Source of the DNA: Planctomycetota bacterium | GTDB taxonomy: Bacteria; Planctomycetota; Phycisphaerae; WQYP01 | NCBI GenBank assembly: GCA_021826605.1 | Contig: JAKAZF010000181.1 | Span: 1 to 6,249 of the forward strand | DNA: 6,249 nucleotides | Direction of reading: 5' to 3' | In this document: piece after piece, positions 1-6,249 of the stretch | Layout: every line of letters starts with the position of its first letter | Position numbering within the stretch: position 1 is the stretch's first letter | Translations under genes and position numbers: made by a program | The notes under the pieces: model-generated | Databases searched by the model: none | Told to the model about the DNA's origin: nothing | Seen by the model: the letters and a program-made list of their open reading frames with translations, nothing else

Positions 1-894
1 CGGTGCTTCAACGTGGCAGCAGACCAGATCAAACCTGTCCAGCGCGTCGCAGGTGTATTTTCCTTGGGCGGCATAATCTGTATCGTGGTAGCTGGTAATG
101 CCCGGAACCTCAATGTTGTTCCAGCCCAGAAGATTGGCAATTCCCCGTAACAAATCCACGGCGGTAATCATGGCGCCGGATACTCCGAACCGCTCCTTAA
201 AGCTCGGCATGTGCTTGGTGCGGCCCTGACCCCATAACCAGATATCCGTCGCCTGATTCTCTCCAAACTGCTTCCGCACCAGATTCACTTCATGATCCTT
301 CAGCACCACACGAGCCTTGTTCATTATATCCAGCAACTGTTCGGCCCCGGCGCCGCGCGGCAGGTGACCCTTGATGGGCTGATCGGGAATATCGTGCGGC
401 GGTGTGGTTTTTACCTTGGTGAGATCGCCGGCGGAAAGTGTCATTAAATTACGATAACTTACGCCCGGATGGAATTTAATTCCGCTGGCCGTTCCCGCGG
501 GAGCAACAGCTTCCGCCACAGCCTGCAGCAGCGTGCGCCCCTCGTTGTCTTTAATGTGTCCGGCGGAATGATCCACCATTTTTCCGTCAATAATTGTTAC
601 AAAATTGCATCGCATCACCCAGTCTGAAGGTTTGAGTTTAAGGCCCATCGCCGCGGCCTCCAGCGGAGCCCGCCCCGGATGATACTGTGCCGGGTCGTAC
701 CCCAGCAGGCACAGCGTACAGACATCACTTCCGGCACTGTAGCCGGGAGGAGTGGTGCGCACGGTCCCGATACGGCCATTGAGCGCCGCAGCGTCTATGT
801 TCGGTTTACGGGCTGCTTCCAGGGGTGTTTTATCGCCAAGTTCGGCAATAGGGGCGTCCGCTGCTCCATCCGGAATGATAATGGCATATTTCAT
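1..894 (-). CDS. apgM: Cofactor-independent phosphoglycerate mutase family protein, possible homoserine kinase (3' end cut off)
   Basis: I found this gene by reverse translation: the frame is open from the ATG at 894 to the window edge, 298 codons with no stop. The protein opens MKYAIIIPDGAADAPI, the alkaline-phosphatase-superfamily start in which Asp9 is a metal ligand. AGSDV at 54-58 holds the likely nucleophilic Ser56, followed by LLGYDP (63-68). MVDHSAGHI (106-114), WLWGQGR (219-225) and the VPGITSYHDTDY stretch (263-274) are typical of the archaeal-type aPGM branch. The sequence stops inside HVEAP (294-298), just before the metal-binding Asp/His segment. Relatives are about 400 residues, so roughly 100 are missing. 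This branch includes proteins found next to hom and proposed to phosphorylate homoserine in genomes lacking ThrB; hom lies directly upstream here. Family membership is secure, but the choice between glycolytic mutase and homoserine kinase is inference. The ATG is the only reasonable start, because an in-frame TGA lies shortly upstream. The Shine-Dalgarno match is weak (AAGGA at 909-913, 14 nt from the ATG). Confidence 0.9.
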   Translation of the reverse strand, partial: MKYAIIIPDGAADAPIAELGDKTPLEAARKPNIDAAALNGRIGTVRTTPPGYSAGSDVCTLCLLGYDPAQYHPGRAPLEAAAMGLKLKPSDWVMRCNFVTIIDGKMVDHSAGHIKDNEGRTLLQAVAEAVAPAGTASGIKFHPGVSYRNLMTLSAGDLTKVKTTPPHDIPDQPIKGHLPRGAGAEQLLDIMNKARVVLKDHEVNLVRKQFGENQATDIWLWGQGRTKHMPSFKERFGVSGAMITAVDLLRGIANLLGWNNIEVPGITSYHDTDYAAQGKYTCDALDRFDLVCCHVEAP

Positions 895-1118
895 GGTAAC
901 AATTTTTATCCTTATTCAACCTTACCGGTATTCTACCACGGAAAATTCTGCGCTGTTGAGACCTCATTACTATAACCACAGCAGGGTCATGGGTTGCCCC
1001 GGCTCATCGATGCACTGTGATTGTCAGACGCACGGGCGTCGAGGTCATTTTAAGTGTCGATGCTCACCTGGAATATCAGCTTCATCCGGTCCATCAAGCC
1101 GTTTAGCGCCACCCGAAC
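895..1118 (-). other. Intergenic region between hom and the apgM-like gene
   Basis: This 224-bp gap has no convincing gene. A 5-bp perfect inverted repeat with a 4-nt loop lies at 1027-1040 (GACGC / GCGTC), but no T-run follows on the minus strand, so it is a poor intrinsic terminator. The hom reading frame stays open for 22 codons after its TAA, to a second TAA at 1050-1052. A string of tiny minus-strand frames follows, starting at 1048, 1007 and 990. The last two starts overlap the preceding stop as ATGA. They are only 6-14 codons long and have no clear ribosome binding sites, so chance is the simplest explanation. The left part, near 930-959, has a candidate promoter. Confidence 0.6.
930..959 (-). 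promoter_or_regulatory. Candidate sigma-70-type promoter for the apgM-like gene
   Basis: On the minus strand TAGAAT (930-935) matches the -10 consensus at 5 of 6 positions and is preceded by TGG, an extended -10 element. TCAACA (954-959) matches the -35 consensus at 4 of 6 positions, with an 18-bp spacer. Transcription would start near 923 and leave a leader of about 29 nt before the ATG at 894. A 224-bp gap after hom makes a separate promoter plausible. The match was found by eye, and such matches occur by chance. Confidence 0.35.
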
Positions 1119-2414
1119 TTACGATTGCGGGTCAATGACTCGAATATGCCGGGTCTTACTGCGTATTCCGCGCAGGCTGTTAATTTTTGCCACCGCCTCA
1201 ATGACTTTACCGTCCGGTGCCTCGTGCGTCATGATTACCAGCGGCACAAATTGATCCTCATGGGCTTCATGCTGCACCATCGCGGCCAGTGAAATTCCAC
1301 GTTTCCCCAATATACCGGTAATCTGGTGCAGCATCCCCGGTTTATCATCCACCATCATCCGTAAATAATGCCGGGAGGAAACATCGTGCATCGGTACAAG
1401 ACGCGCCGCACTGCGGCGCGTCAGCAGCGGCAGTTGCTTAAAAAGCAGTGTCGCGGACCCCATGGCCGCCTCGACAATATCCGCCATAATGGCGCTGGCC
1501 GTCGGACGTCCACCGGCACCTCGGCCATAATAGATCGTCTGACCGCTGGCATGACCGACCACGGCAATGGCATTAAACGACCCATTGACATTGGCCAATA
1601 AGTGTTTCTGCGGCACAAACGTTGGATGGACCCGCAGTGAAATACCATGCCCATGCTTTTCGGCGATGGCCAGAAGTTTGCAGACATACCCCAACTCCCG
1701 GCCAAAGCGTAAATCCATATCATCGATGGTATTGATTCCGCTGACATGAATCTGCTCAAAAGGCACATGAACGCCGAATGCCAGGGACGCCAAAATCGCC
1801 AGCTTATGCGCGCTATCTCCGCCGGTTACATCCAGTGTTGGGTCAGGCTCCGCATACCCGGCGGCCTGCGCTTCGGCCAGCGCGGTGGCATAGCTTTTTC
1901 CGGTTGAGCTCATCTCGCTTAAGATATAATTGCATGTTCCATTAACAATCCCCACGAGCTGGTCAATGTCATTGGCAACCAGTCCGCGCGTCAGGGCCAG
2001 TACAATCGGAACAGCTCCGCCGCAGGAGGCCTCGAAACAGACACTTGAGCCGACCCTGGCGGCTGCCCGAAATATTTCCATACCGTGCAGCGCCAGCAGG
2101 TGCTTGTTGGCTGTGACCAGTAATTTTCCGGCTTTAATGGCTCGCATGGACAATGTTTTCGCCGGCTCAATGCCTCCCATGACTTCCACCACAATCTTAA
2201 TTTCCGGATCTTTGAGAATATCATCCGGATTAGTGGTAAACACGGCGCGGGGAATATTTCTGCTCCGAGATTTATCCGAGTCTCGAATCAAGATTCTCTT
2301 CAGGACAAGTGATTGCCCGGATCGCTTTTCCAATAGCACGCGTTCGGTCAGCAGCATTTCAGCTACTGTTGAACCGACCGTACCACATCCCAGCAATCCA
2401 ATGTGCGTTGTCAT
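1119..2414 (-). CDS. hom: Homoserine dehydrogenase with C-terminal ACT domain
   Basis: This enzyme reduces L-aspartate 4-semialdehyde to L-homoserine with NAD(P)H, the branch step toward threonine and methionine, in the cytoplasm. The 431-residue product has the full long-form architecture. An N-terminal Rossmann fold carries the dinucleotide-binding loop GLLGCGTVG (6-14). TANKHLLALHG (101-111) contains Lys104, and FEASCGGAVPIV (127-138) and GIVNGTCNYIL (155-165) follow. The catalytic block EPDPTLDVTGGDSAHK has Glu189, Asp200 and Lys204 at the same spacing as Glu208/Asp219/Lys223 of the yeast enzyme. An ACT domain covers about 348-425 (YLRMMVDDKPGMLHQITGIL onward), the usual seat of threonine feedback inhibition. 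I chose the ATG at 2414 because GGAG lies 5 nt upstream and the protein then starts MTTHIGLLG, as in the family. A TTG at 2432 would add six residues but is less likely. The gene follows the addA-like gene by 118 bp and precedes the apgM-like gene by 224 bp, all in one direction. No key residue is missing. Confidence 0.97.
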   Translation of the reverse strand: MTTHIGLLGCGTVGSTVAEMLLTERVLLEKRSGQSLVLKRILIRDSDKSRSRNIPRAVFTTNPDDILKDPEIKIVVEVMGGIEPAKTLSMRAIKAGKLLVTANKHLLALHGMEIFRAAARVGSSVCFEASCGGAVPIVLALTRGLVANDIDQLVGIVNGTCNYILSEMSSTGKSYATALAEAQAAGYAEPDPTLDVTGGDSAHKLAILASLAFGVHVPFEQIHVSGINTIDDMDLRFGRELGYVCKLLAIAEKHGHGISLRVHPTFVPQKHLLANVNGSFNAIAVVGHASGQTIYYGRGAGGRPTASAIMADIVEAAMGSATLLFKQLPLLTRRSAARLVPMHDVSSRHYLRMMVDDKPGMLHQITGILGKRGISLAAMVQHEAHEDQFVPLVIMTHEAPDGKVIEAVAKINSLRGIRSKTRHIRVIDPQS

Positions 2415-2419
2415 AACCG

Positions 2420-2423
2420 CTCC
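2420..2423 (-). promoter_or_regulatory. Ribosome binding site that fixes the hom start
   Basis: GGAG on the minus strand ends 5 nt before the ATG at 2414. This supports that ATG over the in-frame TTG at 2432, which would place the GGAG inside the coding region. Confidence 0.7.
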
Positions 2424-2450
2424 AAACCTCAATACGGCGGATAAAGATAC

Positions 2451-2471
2451 GGCAAGCGGTGCCGCCCTGCC
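2451..2471 (-). other. GC-rich nested inverted repeat in the hom leader
   Basis: On the minus strand GGCA and GCGG can pair with CCGC and TGCC, separated by small bulges and a very tight loop of 2 to 4 nt. The tract just downstream is only loosely T-rich (TATCTTTAT), so it is not a convincing intrinsic terminator. It could be leader structure or chance in GC-rich DNA. Confidence 0.2.
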
Positions 2472-2480
2472 AGCGCTTTG

Positions 2481-2494
2481 CCAAATTTATTTGG
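2481..2494. repeat. 14-bp AT-rich inverted repeat, possible operator
   Basis: CCAAAT-TT-ATTTGG is a perfect 6-bp inverted repeat with a 2-nt centre, 67 bp upstream of the hom ATG. The symmetry and AT content, in otherwise GC-rich surroundings, resemble a binding site for a dimeric regulator. No known operator consensus is recognised, and only one copy is evident. Confidence 0.3.
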
Positions 2495-2532
2495 ATATCC
2501 GGAATTGTGCACGTCTCCGCCCCTTGAGGGTT

Positions 2533-5500
2533 TCACTCGCCGCACTGGATCTGCCGGGCTGAAAAAAATACCAGCGAAGTGCGTCGCACCGGCTTCTTGA
2601 GAATATGTTCCGCCGCGTGCGCATAATAATTTACCTGTTGCCGATAGGCTGGCAGCCGCGCGGCAATAAATGTGGCGGCATCGGTCTTATAGTCGATGAT
2701 TTCTATTTGATCTGGTTCAATTAACAGCGCGTCAATCGTACCCCGGATAAGTATTCGTTCCGAAGAATCAATCCCGGATGCGCCCGGGGTGCCTTCTTTT
2801 GTGCTGTTCACCATTCCCGGATTCGCGGCAGGAGATTTTTGCGCTGCTTCCGCCGCCGGAATCGACCAGAGAAAACTTAATTCGCGCAGAATCTGATGGT
2901 CCGTACGATTGTGTGCCGCCGCCTTCCGCATGCGATCTCCCAGCGGCGTGCTGAAAAGCCAAAGCAACGCCTGCTGATCCACAAACGCCATCTCCTCCGC
3001 GGATAGATAACCCTGCGCTACCAACGCGGCCAACGCGGTGCGCAACTGCGATTCGCTGGCAGTGTGTTGGAAGTCCAGTCGCTGCATCACGCGATGCATG
3101 ATCAATCCCGTTTTAATGCCGGAACTTTCTTCGGTCATATCCAGGCGAATGGTGTTCGGCGTCGCATCCATGATCGAGGCCGGCGATTCACGATCATCAT
3201 ACATCAATGATTTCAGCCGGCTGACACTGGTGACGGCCGGCATGGTCGTTAATTGCCCGTAGGGATAGGGCCGGGTTATGCGATGGAACATCGCGTTCAA
3301 GACTTCTTCAGATCGCCCTTCGTTCGCCGGCCCATCATTTGTTGCCAACCCACCGGCAGCCCTGTCCGCTGATTGGGCCACCGTTGTGCGATCCGCCTCC
3401 GGAGAAAGCAGTTGGCTTTCCGGTATTTCATGCAGAATCAGCAGCGGTGGGGCGGCCAATCTATCCTGATACTGGCTGAAAATCGGCCCCAGATAGTCCA
3501 ATGGGCATCGGGGCGATGTTATTGCTTGCGGTTGCTTATCTGAGGCTGCGGCATCGGGCAGACGAACTTGCCGCCATTTTTTCATGGCGGACTCCGTCGC
3601 TCTTCCAACGAGGATCAACTGATCTCTAGCCCGCGTCATGGCAACATAAAGCAACCTCGCCTCCTCTTGAAGCAGTTGCCCCCATTTTTCTTCAGCCAGG
3701 TTCTTTCGCCCGGGCGAATCGTGAACCATCACCCCATTGTCATCAAGAACCTTCATTCCGATTCCTTTGTCCCGATCCACCAGCAGCCGCTGTTGCAGGT
3801 CACGTCTGTTGAAGGCCGTTCCCAGTGCCGCCACAAATACCACCGGAAACTCCAGCCCTTTGCTGCCATGAATCGACATGATGCGCACGGCGTTTCCCGC
3901 CGGTGGTGCCGCTTCGCCCAGATCACGTTCTTCCCGCAGACGCTCAAAGAAGTTGAGAAATCGCGAAAGACTCTGCGATTCGAAACCCGAAAATTCCATC
4001 GCCCGATATTGCAAAAGGCGCAGATTAGCCAATCGTTGCTGCCCCCCGGGCATGGCGGCAGCACGGTTAAGCAGCCCGGCTTCCTGCAGAATTCGGGCTA
4101 ATCCATTGGCCAGCGTGTCCGAGCGCATGGCCGCTCGCCAGTATTCCAGTTTTGCCAGTGTCCGGATTATTTTGGTCTTCACCAGGCGCGTGGCATCATC
4201 GAGCGGTTCTCGCAAATGCAATGCCGACACGATCTGGTGAAACGCGGTGTGTCGTGTGCCCGCTTTTCGAATCAACGACAATTCCGCCGCCGTGCAGCCG
4301 CCGATGGGCCCCAGCAGCACGCCGGCCAGTGCAATATCCTGAGTCGGATTGTCCAATACCTTTAAAATATCCAATACTTCCAGTACCTCGCTGGATTCAA
4401 AAAATCCGGTGGTCAGAGCGGCATTGGCCGCGATTCCCATGGATCTCAGGATTCGAACATAATGCGGTGCACGCTGGCTTGGTGCCCGAAGCAGGATGGC
4501 GATATCCTTTAATTCCATCGGGCGGCAATGCGGTCCCACGGTGCGTTTGCTTTGCAGAAGTTCATGAATCAATTGTCCGATTCGCGTGGCTTCCAATTCA
4601 TCTGCGCGCAACTCCGCCATCGAATCGTCCATGTCGGGGCTCGCCGCGGCTTGACCGCCATCTGAATCCCCTTCAACGGAAGCGTCTTGCTGGGATTCGG
4701 TTAAAACATGTAATTGTACAGGTATGCCGGGATAAGCATCGTGTCCGATTGCCGCGCGGCCATGATGCAATTCCGCCAGTTCCGCCATTGGTATACCATT
4801 GCCCCGCGAGTCGCGCTGCACCATCTGCAGCATCGGCAAAAGGATTGCATTCAATGCATCGATCAGCGGCGGCAATGTGCGGAAGTTGTCCCGCATCGTA
4901 ATAATGCCGGCACTTTGCCCGCTGAGGCGCAAGTCCTTAACCTTGTCGTACAAAATACGTGGTTCGCTGCCACGGAATCCGTAAATGCTCTGAAGCACGT
5001 CGCCGACGCCAAAGAGGGATCCGGGTTTTAAGGCTTCCGGGGGTTTATCTCCGCGATAAAGCAGCTCAATAAGTCGTTCCTGCACCGGATTGATATCCTG
5101 ATATTCGTCCACAAGAATATGGCGAAATCGTTGATGAAGTATCGCTTTAAGAGGATTTTCCGGTGTCGAAAGCGCGGCCAGGACGGTCCGCTCCAGATCT
5201 GAATAGTCCAGTTGATTCCGGGATTGTTTGGTCTGCTGATAATGCTGTTGTACGCACGCGGCAAACGCCAGAATTGTCGCGATGCGCCGCCGGCTGGTAT
5301 TTTCAATCGCCGTAAGTTGGACAATATTTGAAGTATTTAATTCCTCGCACAAATCCAGAAAGGCTTCCTTAACCGGGGCATAGATTCCATTCTTGAAGTG
5401 CTTGGCTTCGGCATGGTCCGGAGTGTTGTCAGTCAGTCGAATCGCCGGCGCAAATGATACGTTTGCCAGAAGTTTTCCCGCATCGGACCAACCTGCCGCT

Positions 5501-6249
5501 CCATGCTCTTGTAATAACTGCGCGGCATTTTTGGCCGCATTGCCTGCCTCCAACAGGCCGTTGTACATGAGCTTTTTGGCGTCGGCATCGAAAAGCTGGG
5601 CCTCCTGAGCGTTGGCCAAGAGCATCAGCGCCAATTCCTCCAGGTGCTGAACCTTCCGCTCAATAAATGTGGATATTACCGTCGTGATTTCGGTGTCACC
5701 GGCGTTTGCGGCTCGGCGACACCAGTCTTCCGGGTCTACCACAGATTCCATGGTGCGCAGAACCGGCCAGATCAATGTTTCAAGTTGCGCCAGCGCGGCG
5801 CCGGCGTACAGATCAAAAACCTCGATAAATCCGTCATGTTGCGGATGATCCGGTGCCATAAATGTTCGCGCCGCTTCCTGAATTGCGTCGGTTTGCATCA
5901 TGGCGGCCTCATGTTCATTCAGCAGCGTGAAGCCCGGATCCACGTGGCAGAACATAAACCAGGTTTTGGCCACCCAGTTGCAGAAGGAATGGAAGGTGCT
6001 GATTTGCGCTGTGTCCGCCAATGCTGCCTGCTGACTCAGCCACTCGCTGCGCAGATGATCGGCCCGGCCGTGGGCAACGGCGCGAATGGCCCGAGCGATT
6101 CGACTGCGCATCTCATCAGCCGCTTCGCGCGTGAATGTCAGAACCAGCAGTTCCCGCACATCGCAGGCATCCTTCGAGTCGGTTACCAATTCGGCGCAAC
6201 GGTTGGCCAACGTTGCGGTTTTTCCTGATCCCGCCCCGGCCAGAACCAC
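2533..6249 (-). CDS. addA: AddA-type ATP-dependent helicase-nuclease subunit (N-terminus cut off)
   Basis: AddA works with AddB as a RecBCD-like machine that unwinds and resects DNA ends for recombination repair. The 1238 visible residues, numbered from the window edge, carry all superfamily 1 motifs from motif I onward. These are Walker A AGAGSGKT (4-11), motif Ia LTFTREAADEM (37-47), ISTFHSFC (83-90), Walker B ILVDEYQD (378-385), motif III VGDVLQSIYGFRG (415-427), DNFRT (454-458), motif V SIHGSKGLEFPVVF (792-805) and motif VI LLYVAMTRARDQL (866-878). A PD-(D/E)XK nuclease domain covers about 1045-1238, with His1052, RELSF (1122-1126), Asp1173 in RGTIDALL, Asp1186 and Lys1188 in IIDYKTD, and YRQQVNYY (1202-1209). 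The GTG at 6247-6249 is not the start, because the N-terminal Q-motif segment expected before Walker A lies outside the window. Leu419 replaces the Lys usual in AddA motif III. Low-complexity stretches occur at 519-551, 941-985 and 1131-1166. The nuclease core is intact. A RecB-like name is possible, but the single C-terminal nuclease and the YGFRG/DYKTD signature fit AddA better. addB is not in view. Confidence 0.9.
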   Translation of the reverse strand: MVLAGAGSGKTATLANRCAELVTDSKDACDVRELLVLTFTREAADEMRSRIARAIRAVAHGRADHLRSEWLSQQAALADTAQISTFHSFCNWVAKTWFMFCHVDPGFTLLNEHEAAMMQTDAIQEAARTFMAPDHPQHDGFIEVFDLYAGAALAQLETLIWPVLRTMESVVDPEDWCRRAANAGDTEITTVISTFIERKVQHLEELALMLLANAQEAQLFDADAKKLMYNGLLEAGNAAKNAAQLLQEHGAAGWSDAGKLLANVSFAPAIRLTDNTPDHAEAKHFKNGIYAPVKEAFLDLCEELNTSNIVQLTAIENTSRRRIATILAFAACVQQHYQQTKQSRNQLDYSDLERTVLAALSTPENPLKAILHQRFRHILVDEYQDINPVQERLIELLYRGDKPPEALKPGSLFGVGDVLQSIYGFRGSEPRILYDKVKDLRLSGQSAGIITMRDNFRTLPPLIDALNAILLPMLQMVQRDSRGNGIPMAELAELHHGRAAIGHDAYPGIPVQLHVLTESQQDASVEGDSDGGQAAASPDMDDSMAELRADELEATRIGQLIHELLQSKRTVGPHCRPMELKDIAILLRAPSQRAPHYVRILRSMGIAANAALTTGFFESSEVLEVLDILKVLDNPTQDIALAGVLLGPIGGCTAAELSLIRKAGTRHTAFHQIVSALHLREPLDDATRLVKTKIIRTLAKLEYWRAAMRSDTLANGLARILQEAGLLNRAAAMPGGQQRLANLRLLQYRAMEFSGFESQSLSRFLNFFERLREERDLGEAAPPAGNAVRIMSIHGSKGLEFPVVFVAALGTAFNRRDLQQRLLVDRDKGIGMKVLDDNGVMVHDSPGRKNLAEEKWGQLLQEEARLLYVAMTRARDQLILVGRATESAMKKWRQVRLPDAAASDKQPQAITSPRCPLDYLGPIFSQYQDRLAAPPLLILHEIPESQLLSPEADRTTVAQSADRAAGGLATNDGPANEGRSEEVLNAMFHRITRPYPYGQLTTMPAVTSVSRLKSLMYDDRESPASIMDATPNTIRLDMTEESSGIKTGLIMHRVMQRLDFQHTASESQLRTALAALVAQGYLSAEEMAFVDQQALLWLFSTPLGDRMRKAAAHNRTDHQILRELSFLWSIPAAEAAQKSPAANPGMVNSTKEGTPGASGIDSSERILIRGTIDALLIEPDQIEIIDYKTDAATFIAARLPAYRQQVNYYAHAAEHILKKPVRRTSLVFFSARQIQCGE

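Larger units (their letters stand above)
2415..2532 (-). other. Intergenic region between the addA-like gene and hom
   Basis: This 118-bp gap has no gene. Right after the addA-like stop, CCCT-TG-AGGG (2521-2530) forms a short inverted repeat, too small and lacking a T-run on the minus strand to count as a terminator. An AT-rich 14-bp inverted repeat lies at 2481-2494. A GC-rich nested repeat lies at 2451-2471. I found no -35/-10 pair with acceptable spacing, so hom may be read from the addA-like transcript or from a promoter I cannot recognise. Confidence 0.6.

Noticed and set aside
1027..1040. Intrinsic terminator after hom
   Set aside because: The stem is 5 bp and no T-run follows on the transcribed strand.
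679..1138. Plus-strand frames over the start of the apgM-like gene
   Set aside because: Both are antisense to the conserved N-terminus of the phosphomutase or run into the non-coding gap, and neither shows a recognisable motif.
2415..2432. TTG at 2432 as the hom start
   Set aside because: The ATG at 2414 has GGAG 5 nt upstream and gives the family-typical start immediately before the Rossmann strand.
2451..2471. Sigma-54 promoter (GGCAC...TTGC) upstream of hom
   Set aside because: The GG and GC elements are separated by 8 bp rather than the required 10.
1930..2562. 210-codon plus-strand open frame opposite hom
   Set aside because: It is antisense to the conserved Rossmann and catalytic regions of Hom, with a low-complexity Ser/Thr/Pro-rich product.
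3568..4101. 177-codon plus-strand open frame opposite the addA-like gene
   Set aside because: It is antisense to helicase motifs V and VI, resembles no family, and has no neighbouring plus-strand gene.
4152..4901. 249-codon plus-strand open frame opposite the addA-like gene
   Set aside because: It lies fully antisense to a gene with unmistakable helicase motifs. Its translation is rich in Arg, Pro and Ser with no recognisable domain, as expected of a shadow frame in GC-rich DNA.
5644..6228. 194-codon plus-strand open frame opposite the addA-like N-terminal region
   Set aside because: It is antisense to the motif I/Ia region and shows no domain.
6247..6249. GTG at the window edge as the addA-like start
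   Set aside because: It is only a few residues before Walker A, whereas AddA proteins have an N-terminal Q-motif segment first. The gene continues beyond the window.

Overview
The window carries three protein genes, all on the minus strand, in the transcription order addA-like helicase-nuclease, hom, apgM-like phosphomutase. The outer two are cut by the window edges. The DNA is moderately GC-rich by eye. No rRNA, tRNA, CRISPR array, insertion sequence or phage gene is visible. The gene set fits an ordinary free-living bacterial chromosome. A homoserine dehydrogenase followed by a phosphoglycerate-mutase-like 'proposed homoserine kinase', together with an AddA-type nuclease, is compatible with Planctomycetes or a related lineage. 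That placement is inference from gene content only and is low confidence.

Layout from right to left, which is the direction of transcription. Positions 6249-2533 hold a nearly complete AddA-type UvrD-family helicase with a C-terminal PD-(D/E)XK nuclease domain; only its extreme N-terminus is missing. A 118-bp gap (2532-2415) contains a 14-bp inverted repeat, a small GC-rich hairpin candidate and the ribosome binding site of the next gene. Positions 2414-1119 hold a complete homoserine dehydrogenase of the long, ACT-domain type. A 224-bp gap (1118-895) has a candidate promoter close to the next gene. Positions 894-1 hold the first 298 codons of a cofactor-independent phosphoglycerate mutase family protein of the type found beside hom.

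Functionally, hom and the phosphomutase-like gene probably act in consecutive steps of threonine synthesis: aspartate semialdehyde to homoserine, then possibly homoserine to O-phosphohomoserine. The ACT domain on Hom suggests feedback control by an end product. The addA-like gene belongs to double-strand-break repair and probably has a partner subunit (addB) outside the window. It shares direction with the other two but has no evident functional link.

I see no clearly undescribed system here. The points worth a second look are the candidate alternative homoserine kinase, a non-consensus helicase motif III and a low-complexity insert in the AddA-like protein, and the structure of the two intergenic gaps.
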